Assembly (NCBI GenBank): GCA_949288715.1
Contig: CASELH010000015.1
Span: forward strand, 1 to 45,588
Source of the DNA: an uncultured Bacteroides sp.
GTDB lineage: Bacteria > Bacteroidota > Bacteroidia > Bacteroidales > Bacteroidaceae
Reading direction: 5' to 3'
Length of the DNA stretch: 45,588 nucleotides
Shown: positions 30,648-43,300 of the stretch, piece after piece
How the letters are laid out: every line of letters starts with the position of its first letter
Position numbering within the stretch: the stretch's first letter is position 1
Notes under the pieces: generated by a model
What the model was told of the DNA's origin: nothing
Database searches by the model: none
What the model saw: the letters and a program-made list of their open reading frames with translations, nothing else
Position numbers and translations under genes: made by a program

Positions 30648-33125
30648 ATGACCCCCAAACCCCTACTCCTCACCCTCGCCGCCCTGCTGCTGTGCGCGGC
30701 GCAGGCCCTTGCCATCAGCGCCGGCGGAGAGAGCCGCCGCCTCAACGAGGGCTGGCAATTCATCCGGCAAGACATGGGCAGCATCTGGGAAGTGATGCGC
30801 CCCGTGCAGGCGGGCAAGCCCGAAAGCGTGCCCCTGTGGACCGACGTCAGCCTGCCCCACTGCTTCAACGCCACCGATGCCGTAGACCCCGACGTGAACT
30901 ACTACCAAGGCCCGGGCTGGTATCGCACGCTGCTCACCGTGGACAATCCCTACCCCGGCGGACGCACCCTGCTGCACTTCGAGGGCGCGGGGCAGTGGGC
31001 CGAAGTCTACGTCTACACCACACTCGTGGCCCGTCACACGGGCGGCTACGACGAGTGGGAGGCCGACCTGACCGACGCCATCGCCCAAGTGCGCCGGGAC
31101 GAAGCGCTGATGGCGCGCTTCGGCGGGCGCATCCCCGTGGCCGTGCGCTGCGACAACAGCCGCGACACGCAGCTCATCCCCTCCGACATGTCCGACTTCA
31201 ACCTCTACGGCGGCCTTTACCGCTACGTCAGCCTGAAGTACGTGCCCGCCCTCTGCCTGGCCGACCTCCGGGTGGATGCCGCCGTGGACGAGCGCGGCCG
31301 CCGAGGCACCGTGTCCGTCTCCGTCGGCCTGCAAGGCCAAACTGACAGTAAAACACTGGAGAATAGCCTGTTGGAAACCACCCTGCTGGCTCCCGACGGC
31401 AGCGTGGTAGCCTTTCAACGCTACCGACCGGGCGTTCCTACGCCAGCCGGCCAGCGTAGTATCGCCAGCGCGGCAGTGAAGCATCCCCGGCTGTGGAGCC
31501 CCGACAGCCCCGCCCTCTACACCTGCCGCGTCCGCTTCGTGTGCGGGGGCGACACCACCTGCGCCACTGCACGCTTCGGCTTCCGCCACTTCCGCTTCGA
31601 GGAGCACGGGCCCTTCTACCTCAACGGCCGGCGTTTACTTTTGCGCGGCACGCACCGCCACGAAGACCACGCCGGCCTGGGCGCCGCGCTGACCGAGGAA
31701 CTGATGGAGCGCGAAATGCGCCAGATAAAGGCCATGGGCGCCAACTTCATCCGCCTGGGGCACTACCAGCAGTCGGGCATCGTGCTGCGCCTGTGCGACG
31801 AGCTGGGCCTCCTGGTGTGGGAAGAAATCCCCTGGTGCCGCGGAGGCCTGGGCGGCAACGCCTATCGCCAACAGGCCCGCCGCATGCTGACCAACATGAT
31901 AACCCAGCACCGCAACCACCCCAGCATCATCCTGTGGGGCCTGGGCAATGAGAACGACTGGCCGGGCGACTTCGAGACCTTCCATAAAGACAGCATACGC
32001 GCCTTCATGAGCGAGCTGAACGCGCTGGCCCACGAGCTGGACCCCTCGCGACTGACCGTCATCCGCCGGTGCGACTTCTGCAGCGACGTGCCCGACGTCT
32101 ACTCGCCCAGCATCTGGGCAGGCTGGTACAGCGGCCGCTACCCCGACTACCGCCGCATGACGGAGCAGTGGGTGCGGAAGACGCCCCGCTTCCTGCACGC
32201 CGAATGGGGCGGCGACAGCCACCCCGGCCGCAGCGAGGAAGACACCGCCCTGATGGACAGCCTCGTGGCAGGCGACCGCAACGGCCGGTGGAGCGAGACG
32301 TACATGGTGCGCCTCTTCGACTGGCACCTGAAGGAGCAAGAGCAGATGCCCTGGCTCACGGGCGCGCTGTTCTGGACCTTCAAAGACTTCTCCACCCCGC
32401 TGCGCCCGCGCAACCCCATCCCCTACGTCAACCAGAAAGGCGTGGTGCAGCGCGACGGCACGCCCAAGGAGAGCTACTACGTCTTCCAGTCCTACTGGGC
32501 CACGCAGCCCATGGTGCACATCTACGGGCACAACCGTCCCGTGCGCTGGGGCAAGCCCGATGAGCCGAAGGAGGTGCTGGTGTACTCCAACTGCGCGGAA
32601 GTGGAACTCTTCGTCAACGGCACGTCGCAAGGCATCCGCCGCAGGGACAGCCGGGACTTTCCCGCCGCAGGCCTGCGCTGGAACGTCAGCCTGCGCCCGG
32701 GCCGCAACACCCTGCGCGCCGTGGCCCGCAGCGGCAAAACGACGCTGGCGGACAGCATCGTCCAGGAGTATCAGACCCAAGCCTGGGGCAAGCCCGCACG
32801 GCTGCGCCTGACGCAGGAACCCGTGTCGGCCGACACCGTGCTCGTCCGCGCCGAGGTGCTCGACGCCCAAGGCACGCGCTGCCCGGACTATGCCGGCTTC
32901 CTGGAGTTTGGCTGCACCCACCCGCAGGCGCTGGTGCAGAACCAGGGCACCGCACGCGGCTCGCGCCTCATCCAGGCAGCCAGCGGGCGGGCGGAGATAT
33001 ACGTCGTCCGCCGGGCAGGCAGCGTGGCCGTGAGCGTCCGCAGCCACGAAGCCGGAATAGCGGAAGACTTGCTAACCGTTAACGGACACAAAAACCACGA
33101 CGACGCGATACAAGAAACGGAATAA
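30648..33125 (+). CDS. GH2 glycosidase with repeat-derived coding segment
   Basis: An 825-residue secreted GH2 enzyme; signal MTPKPLLLTLAALLLCAAQALA. Domains: jelly roll (~30-200, NYYQGPGWYRTLL), Ig-like (~205-315), TIM barrel (~320-630), then two Ig-like domains. The acid/base is E435 in ILWGLGNEND and the nucleophile is E519 in FLHAEWGGD, so the site is intact. Residues about 253-276 (VVAFQRYRPGVPTPAGQRSIASA) are encoded by GTAGC/ACGC repeat DNA in frame; the length between APDG and LW is nonetheless 36 residues, one less than in the GH2 at 24935. It lies between the lyase-GH88 and the uronate reductase genes. Sugar specificity unknown. Confidence 0.92.
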   Translation: MTPKPLLLTLAALLLCAAQALAISAGGESRRLNEGWQFIRQDMGSIWEVMRPVQAGKPESVPLWTDVSLPHCFNATDAVDPDVNYYQGPGWYRTLLTVDNPYPGGRTLLHFEGAGQWAEVYVYTTLVARHTGGYDEWEADLTDAIAQVRRDEALMARFGGRIPVAVRCDNSRDTQLIPSDMSDFNLYGGLYRYVSLKYVPALCLADLRVDAAVDERGRRGTVSVSVGLQGQTDSKTLENSLLETTLLAPDGSVVAFQRYRPGVPTPAGQRSIASAAVKHPRLWSPDSPALYTCRVRFVCGGDTTCATARFGFRHFRFEEHGPFYLNGRRLLLRGTHRHEDHAGLGAALTEELMEREMRQIKAMGANFIRLGHYQQSGIVLRLCDELGLLVWEEIPWCRGGLGGNAYRQQARRMLTNMITQHRNHPSIILWGLGNENDWPGDFETFHKDSIRAFMSELNALAHELDPSRLTVIRRCDFCSDVPDVYSPSIWAGWYSGRYPDYRRMTEQWVRKTPRFLHAEWGGDSHPGRSEEDTALMDSLVAGDRNGRWSETYMVRLFDWHLKEQEQMPWLTGALFWTFKDFSTPLRPRNPIPYVNQKGVVQRDGTPKESYYVFQSYWATQPMVHIYGHNRPVRWGKPDEPKEVLVYSNCAEVELFVNGTSQGIRRRDSRDFPAAGLRWNVSLRPGRNTLRAVARSGKTTLADSIVQEYQTQAWGKPARLRLTQEPVSADTVLVRAEVLDAQGTRCPDYAGFLEFGCTHPQALVQNQGTARGSRLIQAASGRAEIYVVRRAGSVAVSVRSHEAGIAEDLLTVNGHKNHDDAIQETE
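31405..31475 (+). repeat. GTAGC/ACGC repeat inside the GH2 coding sequence
   Basis: GGTAGCCTTTCAACGCTACC, then TACCGACCGGGCGTTCCTAC (31422-31441), then GCGTAGTATCGCC. It is the same modular repeat found in the gaps, here translated. The 20-bp segment is identical to the minus strand at 40569-40588 inside the GH31 gene. Confidence 0.85.
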
Positions 33126-33130
33126 TTGTG

Positions 33131-33139
33131 TACCTTTGT
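33131..33139 (+). promoter_or_regulatory. Bacteroides-type -7 box for the SDR gene
   Basis: TACCTTTGT, 32 nt before the ATG at 33171 and 6 nt after the GH2 stop; suggests the uronate-catabolism genes can be expressed separately. Confidence 0.55.
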
Positions 33140-33170
33140 GCATCGAAACACACTAAAAACGACACCACAT

Positions 33171-33980
33171 ATGAAAAACTTATTCGACATTCAGGGAAAA
33201 GTAATCGTCATCACCGGCGGTTGCGGCATCCTGGGGCAGAACATCGCCCGCTACCTGGCCGAGCAAGGCGCCAAGCTGGTCATACTGGACCGCGCCGAAG
33301 AGCAAGGCCGCGCCCTCGAGGCCGAACTGAACAAGGTGAGCGAGGCCCTGTTCCTCACCACCGACGTGCTCGACAAAGACAAGCTGGAGCAGAACTGCCG
33401 GGACATCGTGGCCCGCTTCGGCACCATCGACGTGCTGCTCAACGCCGCCGGAGGCAACATGGCCGGAGCCACCATCGCACCGGACAAAACCTTCCTCGAC
33501 CTGGACATCGACGCCTTCCGCAAGGTAGTCGACCTCAATCTGTTCGGAACCATCCTGCCCACCACGGTCTTCGTGCCCGTCATGGCGCAGAACAAGAAGG
33601 GAGCCATCGTCAACTTCTGCTCGGAGTCGGCCTTGCGCCCGCTGACCCGCGTGGTGGGCTACGGCGCCGCCAAGTCGGCCATCGCCAGCTACACGCGCTA
33701 CATGGCCACCGAGCTGGCCACCAAGTTCAGCCCCGAGCTGCGCGTCAACGCCATAGTGCCGGGTTTCCTGCTGACCAACCAAAACCGCACGCTGCTCACC
33801 AACCCCGACGGCTCGTACACCGACCGCGCCCGTGCCATCATTGCCCACACGCCCGCAGGCCGCTTTGCCGAGCCCGAAGAGCTGTTCGGCACCATCCATT
33901 ACCTCATCAGCGACGCCTCGAGTTTCGTCACCGGCGCCCTCTCCGTGGTGGACGGCGGGTTTGATGTGTTCTCCATCTGA
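33171..33980 (+). CDS. SDR oxidoreductase, probable D-mannonate oxidoreductase/fructuronate reductase
   Basis: A 269-residue classical short-chain dehydrogenase in the cytoplasm. The cofactor loop is TGGCGILG (GxxxGxG), the structural motif is NAAGG, and the catalytic residues are Y164 and K168 in VGYGAAKSA with the Ser in FCSESA. The start at 33171 is preferred because in-frame sequence upstream contains the promoter box. Because UxuA follows 149 nt downstream, the likely reaction is fructuronate to D-mannonate. A KduD-like role on 4-deoxy-5-ketouronate from the GH88 product is a real alternative. No regulator or isomerase accompanies it. Family assignment is firm; substrate is inferred from context. 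Confidence 0.82.
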   Translation: MKNLFDIQGKVIVITGGCGILGQNIARYLAEQGAKLVILDRAEEQGRALEAELNKVSEALFLTTDVLDKDKLEQNCRDIVARFGTIDVLLNAAGGNMAGATIAPDKTFLDLDIDAFRKVVDLNLFGTILPTTVFVPVMAQNKKGAIVNFCSESALRPLTRVVGYGAAKSAIASYTRYMATELATKFSPELRVNAIVPGFLLTNQNRTLLTNPDGSYTDRARAIIAHTPAGRFAEPEELFGTIHYLISDASSFVTGALSVVDGGFDVFSI

Positions 33981-34126
33981 TAAATGAAGAACTGAGAATG
34001 AAGAATGAAGAATTCTCAAGGATGCTTGCGCAAAAGCCGACATGCCGCATGGTTAATTCTTCATTCTTCGTTCTTCATTCTTCATTAAACCGATTCTTCA
34101 TTCTTAATTCTTCATTCTTCATTTAG
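33981..34126. repeat. Palindrome built of 7-bp tandem repeats (ATTCTTC family), second copy
   Basis: Left arm GAAGAAT-type heptamers directly after the SDR stop; right arm ATTCTTC/GTTCTTC heptamers up to 3 nt before the uxuA start. The first ~30 nt and last ~40 nt closely match the copy at 302-440, while the spacer differs. Confidence 0.8.
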
Positions 34127-34129
34127 CCT

Positions 34130-35308
34130 ATGATTCTTTGTGAACAAACCTGGCGCTGGTACGGACCCAACGACCCCGTCAGCCTGTGGGACATCAAGCA
34201 GGCCGGAGCCACCGGCATTGTCAACGCCTTGCACCACATCCCCAACGGGGAGGTGTGGACCGTGGAAGAGATACAGAAACGAAAGGAAATAATAGAAGCC
34301 GTAAGCCTGCGCTGGTCGGTGGTGGAGAGCGTGCCCGTGCATGAGCACATCAAGACACAGACGGGCGACTTCCAGCGATACATCGACAACTACAAGCAGA
34401 GCCTGCGCAACCTGGCACGATGCGGAGTAATGATTGTCACCTATAACTTCATGCCCGTGCTGGACTGGACACGCACCGACCTGGCCTACGAGTTGCCCGA
34501 CGGCAGCCGTGCCCTGCGCTTCGAGCGCGCAGCCTTCATTGCCTTCGACCTGTTCTTACTGAAGCGCCCCGGCGCCGAAGCCGAATATACCGACGAAGAG
34601 AAAGCCAAGGCACGCGCCCGCTTCGAGCAGATGACCGACGAGGACAAGCAGCGCCTGACGCGCAACATGATAGCCGGACTGCCCGGGTCGGAAGAAAGCT
34701 TCACCTTGGAGCAGTTCCAGCACGAGCTTGACCGCTACCGCGACATCACGCCCGAGCGGCTGCGCCAAAACCTCATCTACTTCCTCAGCGAGATATGCCC
34801 CGTGGCCGACGAGGTAGGCGTGAAGCTCGTCATCCACCCCGACGACCCGCCCATGTCCATCCTGGGCCTGCCGCGCATCCTTAGCACGGGCGATGACTTC
34901 CAGGCCTTGATAGATGCCGTGCCCAACCCCAGCAACGGCCTTTGCCTTTGCACCGGCTCGCTGGGCGTGAGCAGCGCCAACGACTGCGCCGCCCTGATGA
35001 CGCGCTTTGCCGACCGCATAAACTTCGTGCACCTGCGCAGCACCAAGCGCGATGCCGAGGGCAACTTCTACGAAGCCAACCACCTGGAGGGCGATGTGGA
35101 CATGTATCACGTGATGAAGGCCTTCCTCGAGATGCAGCAGCGGCGCGGCGTGTCCATCCCCATGCGCCCCGACCACGGACACCAGATGGTAGACGACCTG
35201 CGCAAGAAGACCAACCCCGGCTACTCGTGCATCGGTCGCCTGCGCGGACTGGCCGAACTCCGCGGACTGGAAATGGGCATCGCCAAGACGTTATATGCCG
35301 ACAAATAG
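34130..35308 (+). CDS. uxuA: D-mannonate dehydratase UxuA
   Basis: A 392-residue cytoplasmic enzyme that dehydrates D-mannonate to 2-keto-3-deoxy-gluconate in the glucuronate pathway. The N-terminus [19 protein letters not shown] is near-diagnostic, as are [15 protein letters not shown], the metal-region [26 protein letters not shown] and the C-terminal [11 protein letters not shown] and [18 protein letters not shown]. Length matches the family. It follows the SDR on the same strand with a heptamer palindrome between, so together they would convert fructuronate via mannonate to KDG. The uronate isomerase, KDG kinase and aldolase are not in this window. Confidence 0.96.
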   Translation: MILCEQTWRWYGPNDPVSLWDIKQAGATGIVNALHHIPNGEVWTVEEIQKRKEIIEAVSLRWSVVESVPVHEHIKTQTGDFQRYIDNYKQSLRNLARCGVMIVTYNFMPVLDWTRTDLAYELPDGSRALRFERAAFIAFDLFLLKRPGAEAEYTDEEKAKARARFEQMTDEDKQRLTRNMIAGLPGSEESFTLEQFQHELDRYRDITPERLRQNLIYFLSEICPVADEVGVKLVIHPDDPPMSILGLPRILSTGDDFQALIDAVPNPSNGLCLCTGSLGVSSANDCAALMTRFADRINFVHLRSTKRDAEGNFYEANHLEGDVDMYHVMKAFLEMQQRRGVSIPMRPDHGHQMVDDLRKKTNPGYSCIGRLRGLAELRGLEMGIAKTLYADK

Positions 35309-35330
35309 CGTTGAAACCATGGAAATCAGC

Positions 35331-35339
35331 TATCTTTGC
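35331..35339 (+). promoter_or_regulatory. Bacteroides-type -7 box for the outer-membrane protein gene
   Basis: TATCTTTGC, 24 nt before the ATG at 35363. It excludes an in-frame TTG start at 35336, which lies inside the box. Confidence 0.6.
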
Positions 35340-35362
35340 AGCCGCAAAAGACAAAAGAATCC

Positions 35363-36625
35363 ATGAAGCCCGAAAGACGCATTACCCAAACCCTGCGACT
35401 ACTACTCTGCTGCCTTGCCCTTGGCGCCGCCTGCCCCGCGGCGCTGAGGGCGCAGCTGTTTGAAGACCGCCTGTACCGCACCGACTACCGCCTCGACACC
35501 GCCCGCACGGGCGAACTGCGCATCAGCGTGGAGAACCTCAGCTTCTTCCAGAACAACGAGTTTGCCGGCGACGTGGCGCCCGGCTACACCCTGCCGGGAC
35601 TGTGGCTGCGGCCCAAACTCACCTTCCAGCCGCTGGACAACATCCGCCTGGAAGCGGGCCTGCACGCGCTGGTGTATCACGGCGCCCGCGAATACCCCAA
35701 CTACAGCTACCAGAACATACCCTCGTGGCAAAGCTCAGGCTACCAACGGGGCGCCCACCTGATGCCCTACTTCCGCGCACAGATGCAGCTGCGCCGCGTG
35801 CAGCTGGTGCTGGGCCACATCTACGGGGGAAGCAACCACCGCCTGGCCGAGCCCCTCTATTGCCCCGAGCTGAACCTCTCCGCCGACCCCGAGGCGGGCT
35901 TCCAGGTGCTGTGGGACGCACCCCGCTTCCACCTCGATGCCTGGATAAACTGGGAAAGCTTCATCTTCCGCCAGGACGTGCACAACGAGGTGTTCACCGT
36001 GGGCCTCTCCACCCGACTGATGTACAACGCTCCCGAGGCCGCCCTGCACGTCTACACCCCCTTGCAAGCCACCATACAGCACCGCGGGGGCGAGATAGAC
36101 GAAGGGCAGCAATCCACGCCCGTCAGCACGCTCACCAACGGCGCCGTGGGCCTGGGCCTGGAGGCCAACGTGAACCGCCGCGTGCTGCGCCGCGTGTTTG
36201 CCGAAGCCCTCGTGCTGGGCTACTATCAGCAGAACGGCAACCTCAGTCCGCTGGACAAGGGCTATGCCGCCTACGCGCAGGCCGGCGTCCGCCTGCTCAA
36301 CAACTGGCAACTAAGGGGCGGATACTTCTACGGCAAAGACTTCATCTCGCTGCTGGGACTGCCCTACTTCGGCACCGTGTCCACCGACCACGAGGGAGGC
36401 CTCTTCGGCTGCATGCGCACGGGCTTCCTCACGGCCGACTATTCGCGCTCCTTCGGCCGGGCCTTCGCCCTGGGCGCGCAGGCCAGCCTGTACTACACCG
36501 CACCCGGCACGCTCACCGCCACCGACGGCACGCGCTCCCACGTGGAGCCTGCCGCAAGCTACGTGTTCGGCGTATATTTCCGCGCCAACCTGGACTTCCT
36601 TATCAAGAAATTCGGAGGCAAATAA
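35363..36625 (+). CDS. Putative outer-membrane beta-barrel protein of unknown function
   Basis: A 420-residue protein with a long, Arg-started signal peptide (MKPERRITQTLRLLLCCLALGAACPAALRAQ, cut after about residue 31). The mature part is rich in short alternating strands bounded by aromatic residues (FRAQMQLRRVQLVLGHIYGG, YAAYAQAGVRLLNNWQLRGGYFYG, YVFGVYFRANLDFL), as in outer-membrane barrels of 14-18 strands. I do not recognise a named family. It follows uxuA, with its own -7 box, so it may be an uptake porin or a structural partner of the uronate branch; that is inference. It ends 6 nt before an inverted-repeat element. Confidence 0.6.
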   Translation: MKPERRITQTLRLLLCCLALGAACPAALRAQLFEDRLYRTDYRLDTARTGELRISVENLSFFQNNEFAGDVAPGYTLPGLWLRPKLTFQPLDNIRLEAGLHALVYHGAREYPNYSYQNIPSWQSSGYQRGAHLMPYFRAQMQLRRVQLVLGHIYGGSNHRLAEPLYCPELNLSADPEAGFQVLWDAPRFHLDAWINWESFIFRQDVHNEVFTVGLSTRLMYNAPEAALHVYTPLQATIQHRGGEIDEGQQSTPVSTLTNGAVGLGLEANVNRRVLRRVFAEALVLGYYQQNGNLSPLDKGYAAYAQAGVRLLNNWQLRGGYFYGKDFISLLGLPYFGTVSTDHEGGLFGCMRTGFLTADYSRSFGRAFALGAQASLYYTAPGTLTATDGTRSHVEPAASYVFGVYFRANLDFLIKKFGGK

Positions 36626-36631
36626 AACATC

Positions 36632-36702
36632 AGGCGCGGATTACGCGGAATGACACGGATTCTTTTTACTGATTATCCGTGAAATCCGCGTAATCCGCGC
36701 CT
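36632..36702. repeat. Gene-less 71-bp derivative of the GxxExxY inverted-repeat element
   Basis: Left arm AGGCGCGGATTACGCGGAA, right arm TCCGTGAAATCCGCGTAATC through GCGCCT, with only about 10 nt between. The right arm matches the right end of the 4337-4769 element; the left arm has diverged at the inner side (GGAATGACACGGAT). Confidence 0.85.
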
Positions 36703-36714
36703 GAATCATATCAT

Positions 36715-36807
36715 CGCCTGCACAGCTAGTATCACCGCCGTGGTAGCTTAGTATCGCCCGCTCGCTGGCTTAGTATCGCTACCGCGGTAGCGATACTAAG
36801 CTACGAT
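36715..36807. terminator. GTAGC repeats with a 34-bp perfect palindrome between convergent genes
   Basis: Positions 36768-36801 are a perfect palindrome with 17-bp arms, GCTTAGTATCGCTACCG and its complement, preceded by TGGTAGCTTAGTATCGC copies. It separates the plus-strand barrel gene from the minus-strand LacZ gene and probably stops transcription from both sides, although no T-run is present. Confidence 0.6.
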
Positions 36808-36818
36808 GCGCGCCGTGC

Positions 36819-40202
<3,384 letters not shown>

Positions 40203-40222
40203 TCATTTATCGGTGTATTTTT

Positions 40223-40325
40223 AGGCGCGGATTACGCGGATTTCACGGATTAAAATTTATCATAAAACGATGAGTAGCAATGGCTCACGAATAATATATC
40301 CGTGAAATCCGCGTAATCCGCGCCT
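40223..40325. repeat. Gene-less 103-bp derivative of the GxxExxY inverted-repeat element
   Basis: Left arm AGGCGCGGATTACGCGGATT... and right arm ...TCCGCGTAATCCGCGCCT are perfect complements over the outer 28 bp, enclosing about 45 AT-rich bases with no gene. It lies between the GH31 stop and the LacZ-type start. Confidence 0.88.
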
Positions 40326-40370
40326 AAACTAAATTCCCATTTTACAGTATAAACTCACGATGTTCAGTAC

Positions 40371-43300
40371 TTACTTGATGGTGATGTCCACGTCCCGGTT
40401 CGTAGCCAGTCGGGCGGTCTTCACGTGCAGGCGTCCGCCGTGGTCGGCAGCGTCGTAGTAGCAACCCTGCGGGGCGGCCTCGAGGGCGGCGGCGCTCTCC
40501 ACGAAGGGCAGGGCTTCGCCGTTCACCGAAACCCCGGCGGGGGAGCCTTTCAAGCGCAGCCGGCAGCGGTAGGAACGCCCGGTCGGTAGGCCTTCAAAGC
40601 TACCGTCGGCGGCATGGATGCGCACGTGCGTGGTGCCCTTGGCATCGGTCTGCAGTTCGATGCGGGTCTTGGCAAAGGCTCCCTTCTCGTGGTCGCGGGT
40701 CAGGAGGTCGTCTTCATACAGGGTGAAGGCCGTGGCCTTGCGGGCCGAGGGGAAGAGGTCGAGCGTCAGCACGTCGGCCGGCTTCTGGCCCACGTAGTCC
40801 ATGTAGGGGTACATGGGGATGATGGCTCCCTCGCGCACGAACACGGGCAGGCGGTCCAGCGGGGCGTCGTAGCGCTCCAACCATTGGCCTCCTTGGTACA
40901 CGGTGCCGTCCCAGTAGTCATACCACTCGCCTTCGGGGAAGTAGATGTTGTCCCGCCGGTTGCCCGGCTTGAAGACGGGGGCCACGAGCAGCCACTCGCC
41001 GCTCATGAACTGGTAGCGGGCGGTGTCGCCCTGGGCCACCTGGTCGTCGGGAAACTCCAGCATCATGGCGCGCACGGTGGGCACGCCCGTCTCGTGGGCC
41101 TCGCGGCAGTAGCTGTACAGATAGGGCAGCAGGCGCATCTTCAGGCGCAGGTAGTTGCGGTTGATGGTCTCGTAGGGGTGGCCGTACAGCCAGGGCTGCT
41201 TGTCTACATCGGCCCAGCCGCTCATCACCATCATGATGGGGGTGAAGCACTTCCACTGCAGGTCGCGCGTATAGGTGCGTGCCGAGCCGCCGAAGATGCC
41301 GTCGATGTCGCTCGTGGCGGCGTTGAAGGCCGAGAGGCCTGCGCCGGCCACGGTGGGTATGTGGTAACGGATGTAGTCCCAGTTGCTGTACTGGTCGCCA
41401 CTCCAGATGGTGGAGTAGCGCTGTGTGCCCGCCCATCCGCACACCGACCACACGAAGCCGCGCTCGTTGGTGTTGTCTTGTATGCCGTTGAAGGCCGACT
41501 TGCAGCCGTTCAGGGCGAAGTCGTAGCCAGCGCCTATCCAGGCCACGTCGAGCTTGCAGAGGCGCGTGCCGCAGGTGCCCACCTCGTAGGCTATCTTGTC
41601 CACGCCGTTCTCCGTCCAGAGGCCGGTGTAGAATCCGCGCTTTTTCAGCTCGGTCACCACGCTGTCCAGCTGGGTGTAGCCGCAGCCGTAGCCGTCGTTG
41701 GGCAGAATCCAGCCGCGCGGCATATCGTGGCGGATGTACTCGTCGGCCACCTGGGTGATGACGTCGGGGGTGCGTTGCGGCCACTTCACGCGCTGTTCCA
41801 GGTTGTTGTAGCAGTCGGCGTCGCCCAGGGTGAGCATCCACATGGCGGGCATGAAGGGCTTTCCGGTGATGTCGGTATAGCGGTCGAGCACCTCCTTCAG
41901 CGATGGGCCGTAGAAGTAGAAGGCGTCAAAGCGGTTCTCGTCGTGCTGCAGGCGGCTGGTCTGCTCCACGGTCTTCACGGCGATGCCGTCCTGCGTGCGC
42001 ATGCCGTCTTTTTCGCCGTTGAAGCTGTACTTGCCCGGGGCAAAGGTGTTGCGGAAGACACCATAGCCGCGTGTGGACATGTAGAAGGGCGCGGGGTTGG
42101 ACACCTGGCCGTCGTCCCAGCCGGTGACGGCGATGTCAATCTTGCGTCCGGCGTGGGCATAGTGGCCGTGCTGCATGCCGCCGCCGTAGAACTGCTCGTC
42201 GGCGGCGCGCTTCAGCGTCTGCCAGGTCTGCGTGCCGAAGGTGATGGGCTCGGCCTCCTCGAAGATAAGCGTGCGGTTGTCGCGGCTGTAGAGGGCGATG
42301 CGCATGGGGTCTTTGTAGACGCGCACCACGCAGCGGCGGGTGGTGAACTTGTAGTAGCTGCCGCCTGTGGAGACGCTGACGGAGGGCGACTTCACGCCGT
42401 AGTCCACCACAATCTCGTCGCCGGCGGGGTTGGTGTACTCGCCGTCGGGCGCCAGCCAGAGGCGGAAGATGTCGTCCGTGTAGAAGATGAGCTTGGCCTT
42501 GGAGAAGCGGCTGGCGAACTCGAACTCGTGTCCGGAGAGCTTCTTGAACGCCGTCACCCGGCCCAGCTGCATCTTGGAGGCGTAGAGCTTGGTGTCCAGC
42601 GTGTTGTTATCGGTGCGTTCGTCGCCGTCCAGGTCCACATGGAAGCTCAGCTTGTGCGAGCCCAGTCCCTCCAGGTTGACGGGCGGGAAGGCCACCTCGC
42701 GCTCTTCGTTGAAGGCCAGGGGCGCCTGGGGCGAGGCATCGAGGGTGGCGGTGAGCTGCATGTCGCCGTCGATGGTGGCAGTGAGCTGCAAGGGCTGCGT
42801 GACGGCCTCCGCGCCGAGGTTCTTCACCCGCACGCGCAGGGTGTCGCTGGTCGTAAAGGTGTTGTTGTCTTCCCGGTGCGAGGTAAGGGCGGTGACGGCC
42901 ACGTCGCGCTTCAGCGGTTCGCAGAGGGCGATGTCGTCCACCATCCAGTACCACGAGAAGATGCCGCGCCAGGCGAAGCGCAGGTACACGGTGGCCTGAT
43001 TGCCTGCCACGTCGCTGATGTTCAGCTCCTCCCTGACGGGGGTGTGCACGCTGGTGGCGGCGGGCAGCGAGGGGGTGACGTTGAACTCCGTCCACGTCTT
43101 GCCGTCGTTGCTTACGCCCACGTAGAGGCCTGCTCCCTTGGCGGTGAACCAGCTGTTCCACCGGAAGTTATGTTCGAAGCGCAGCAGCACCTTGTCGCGC
43201 CCCCGGCAGTCGATGGCCGCCGTCTGGAAGGAAGCGTCGGGATACTCCTTGCGCTGATTCCACTTGGTCACCTCGTCGCCTGTCACCACCCCGGGGCGGT

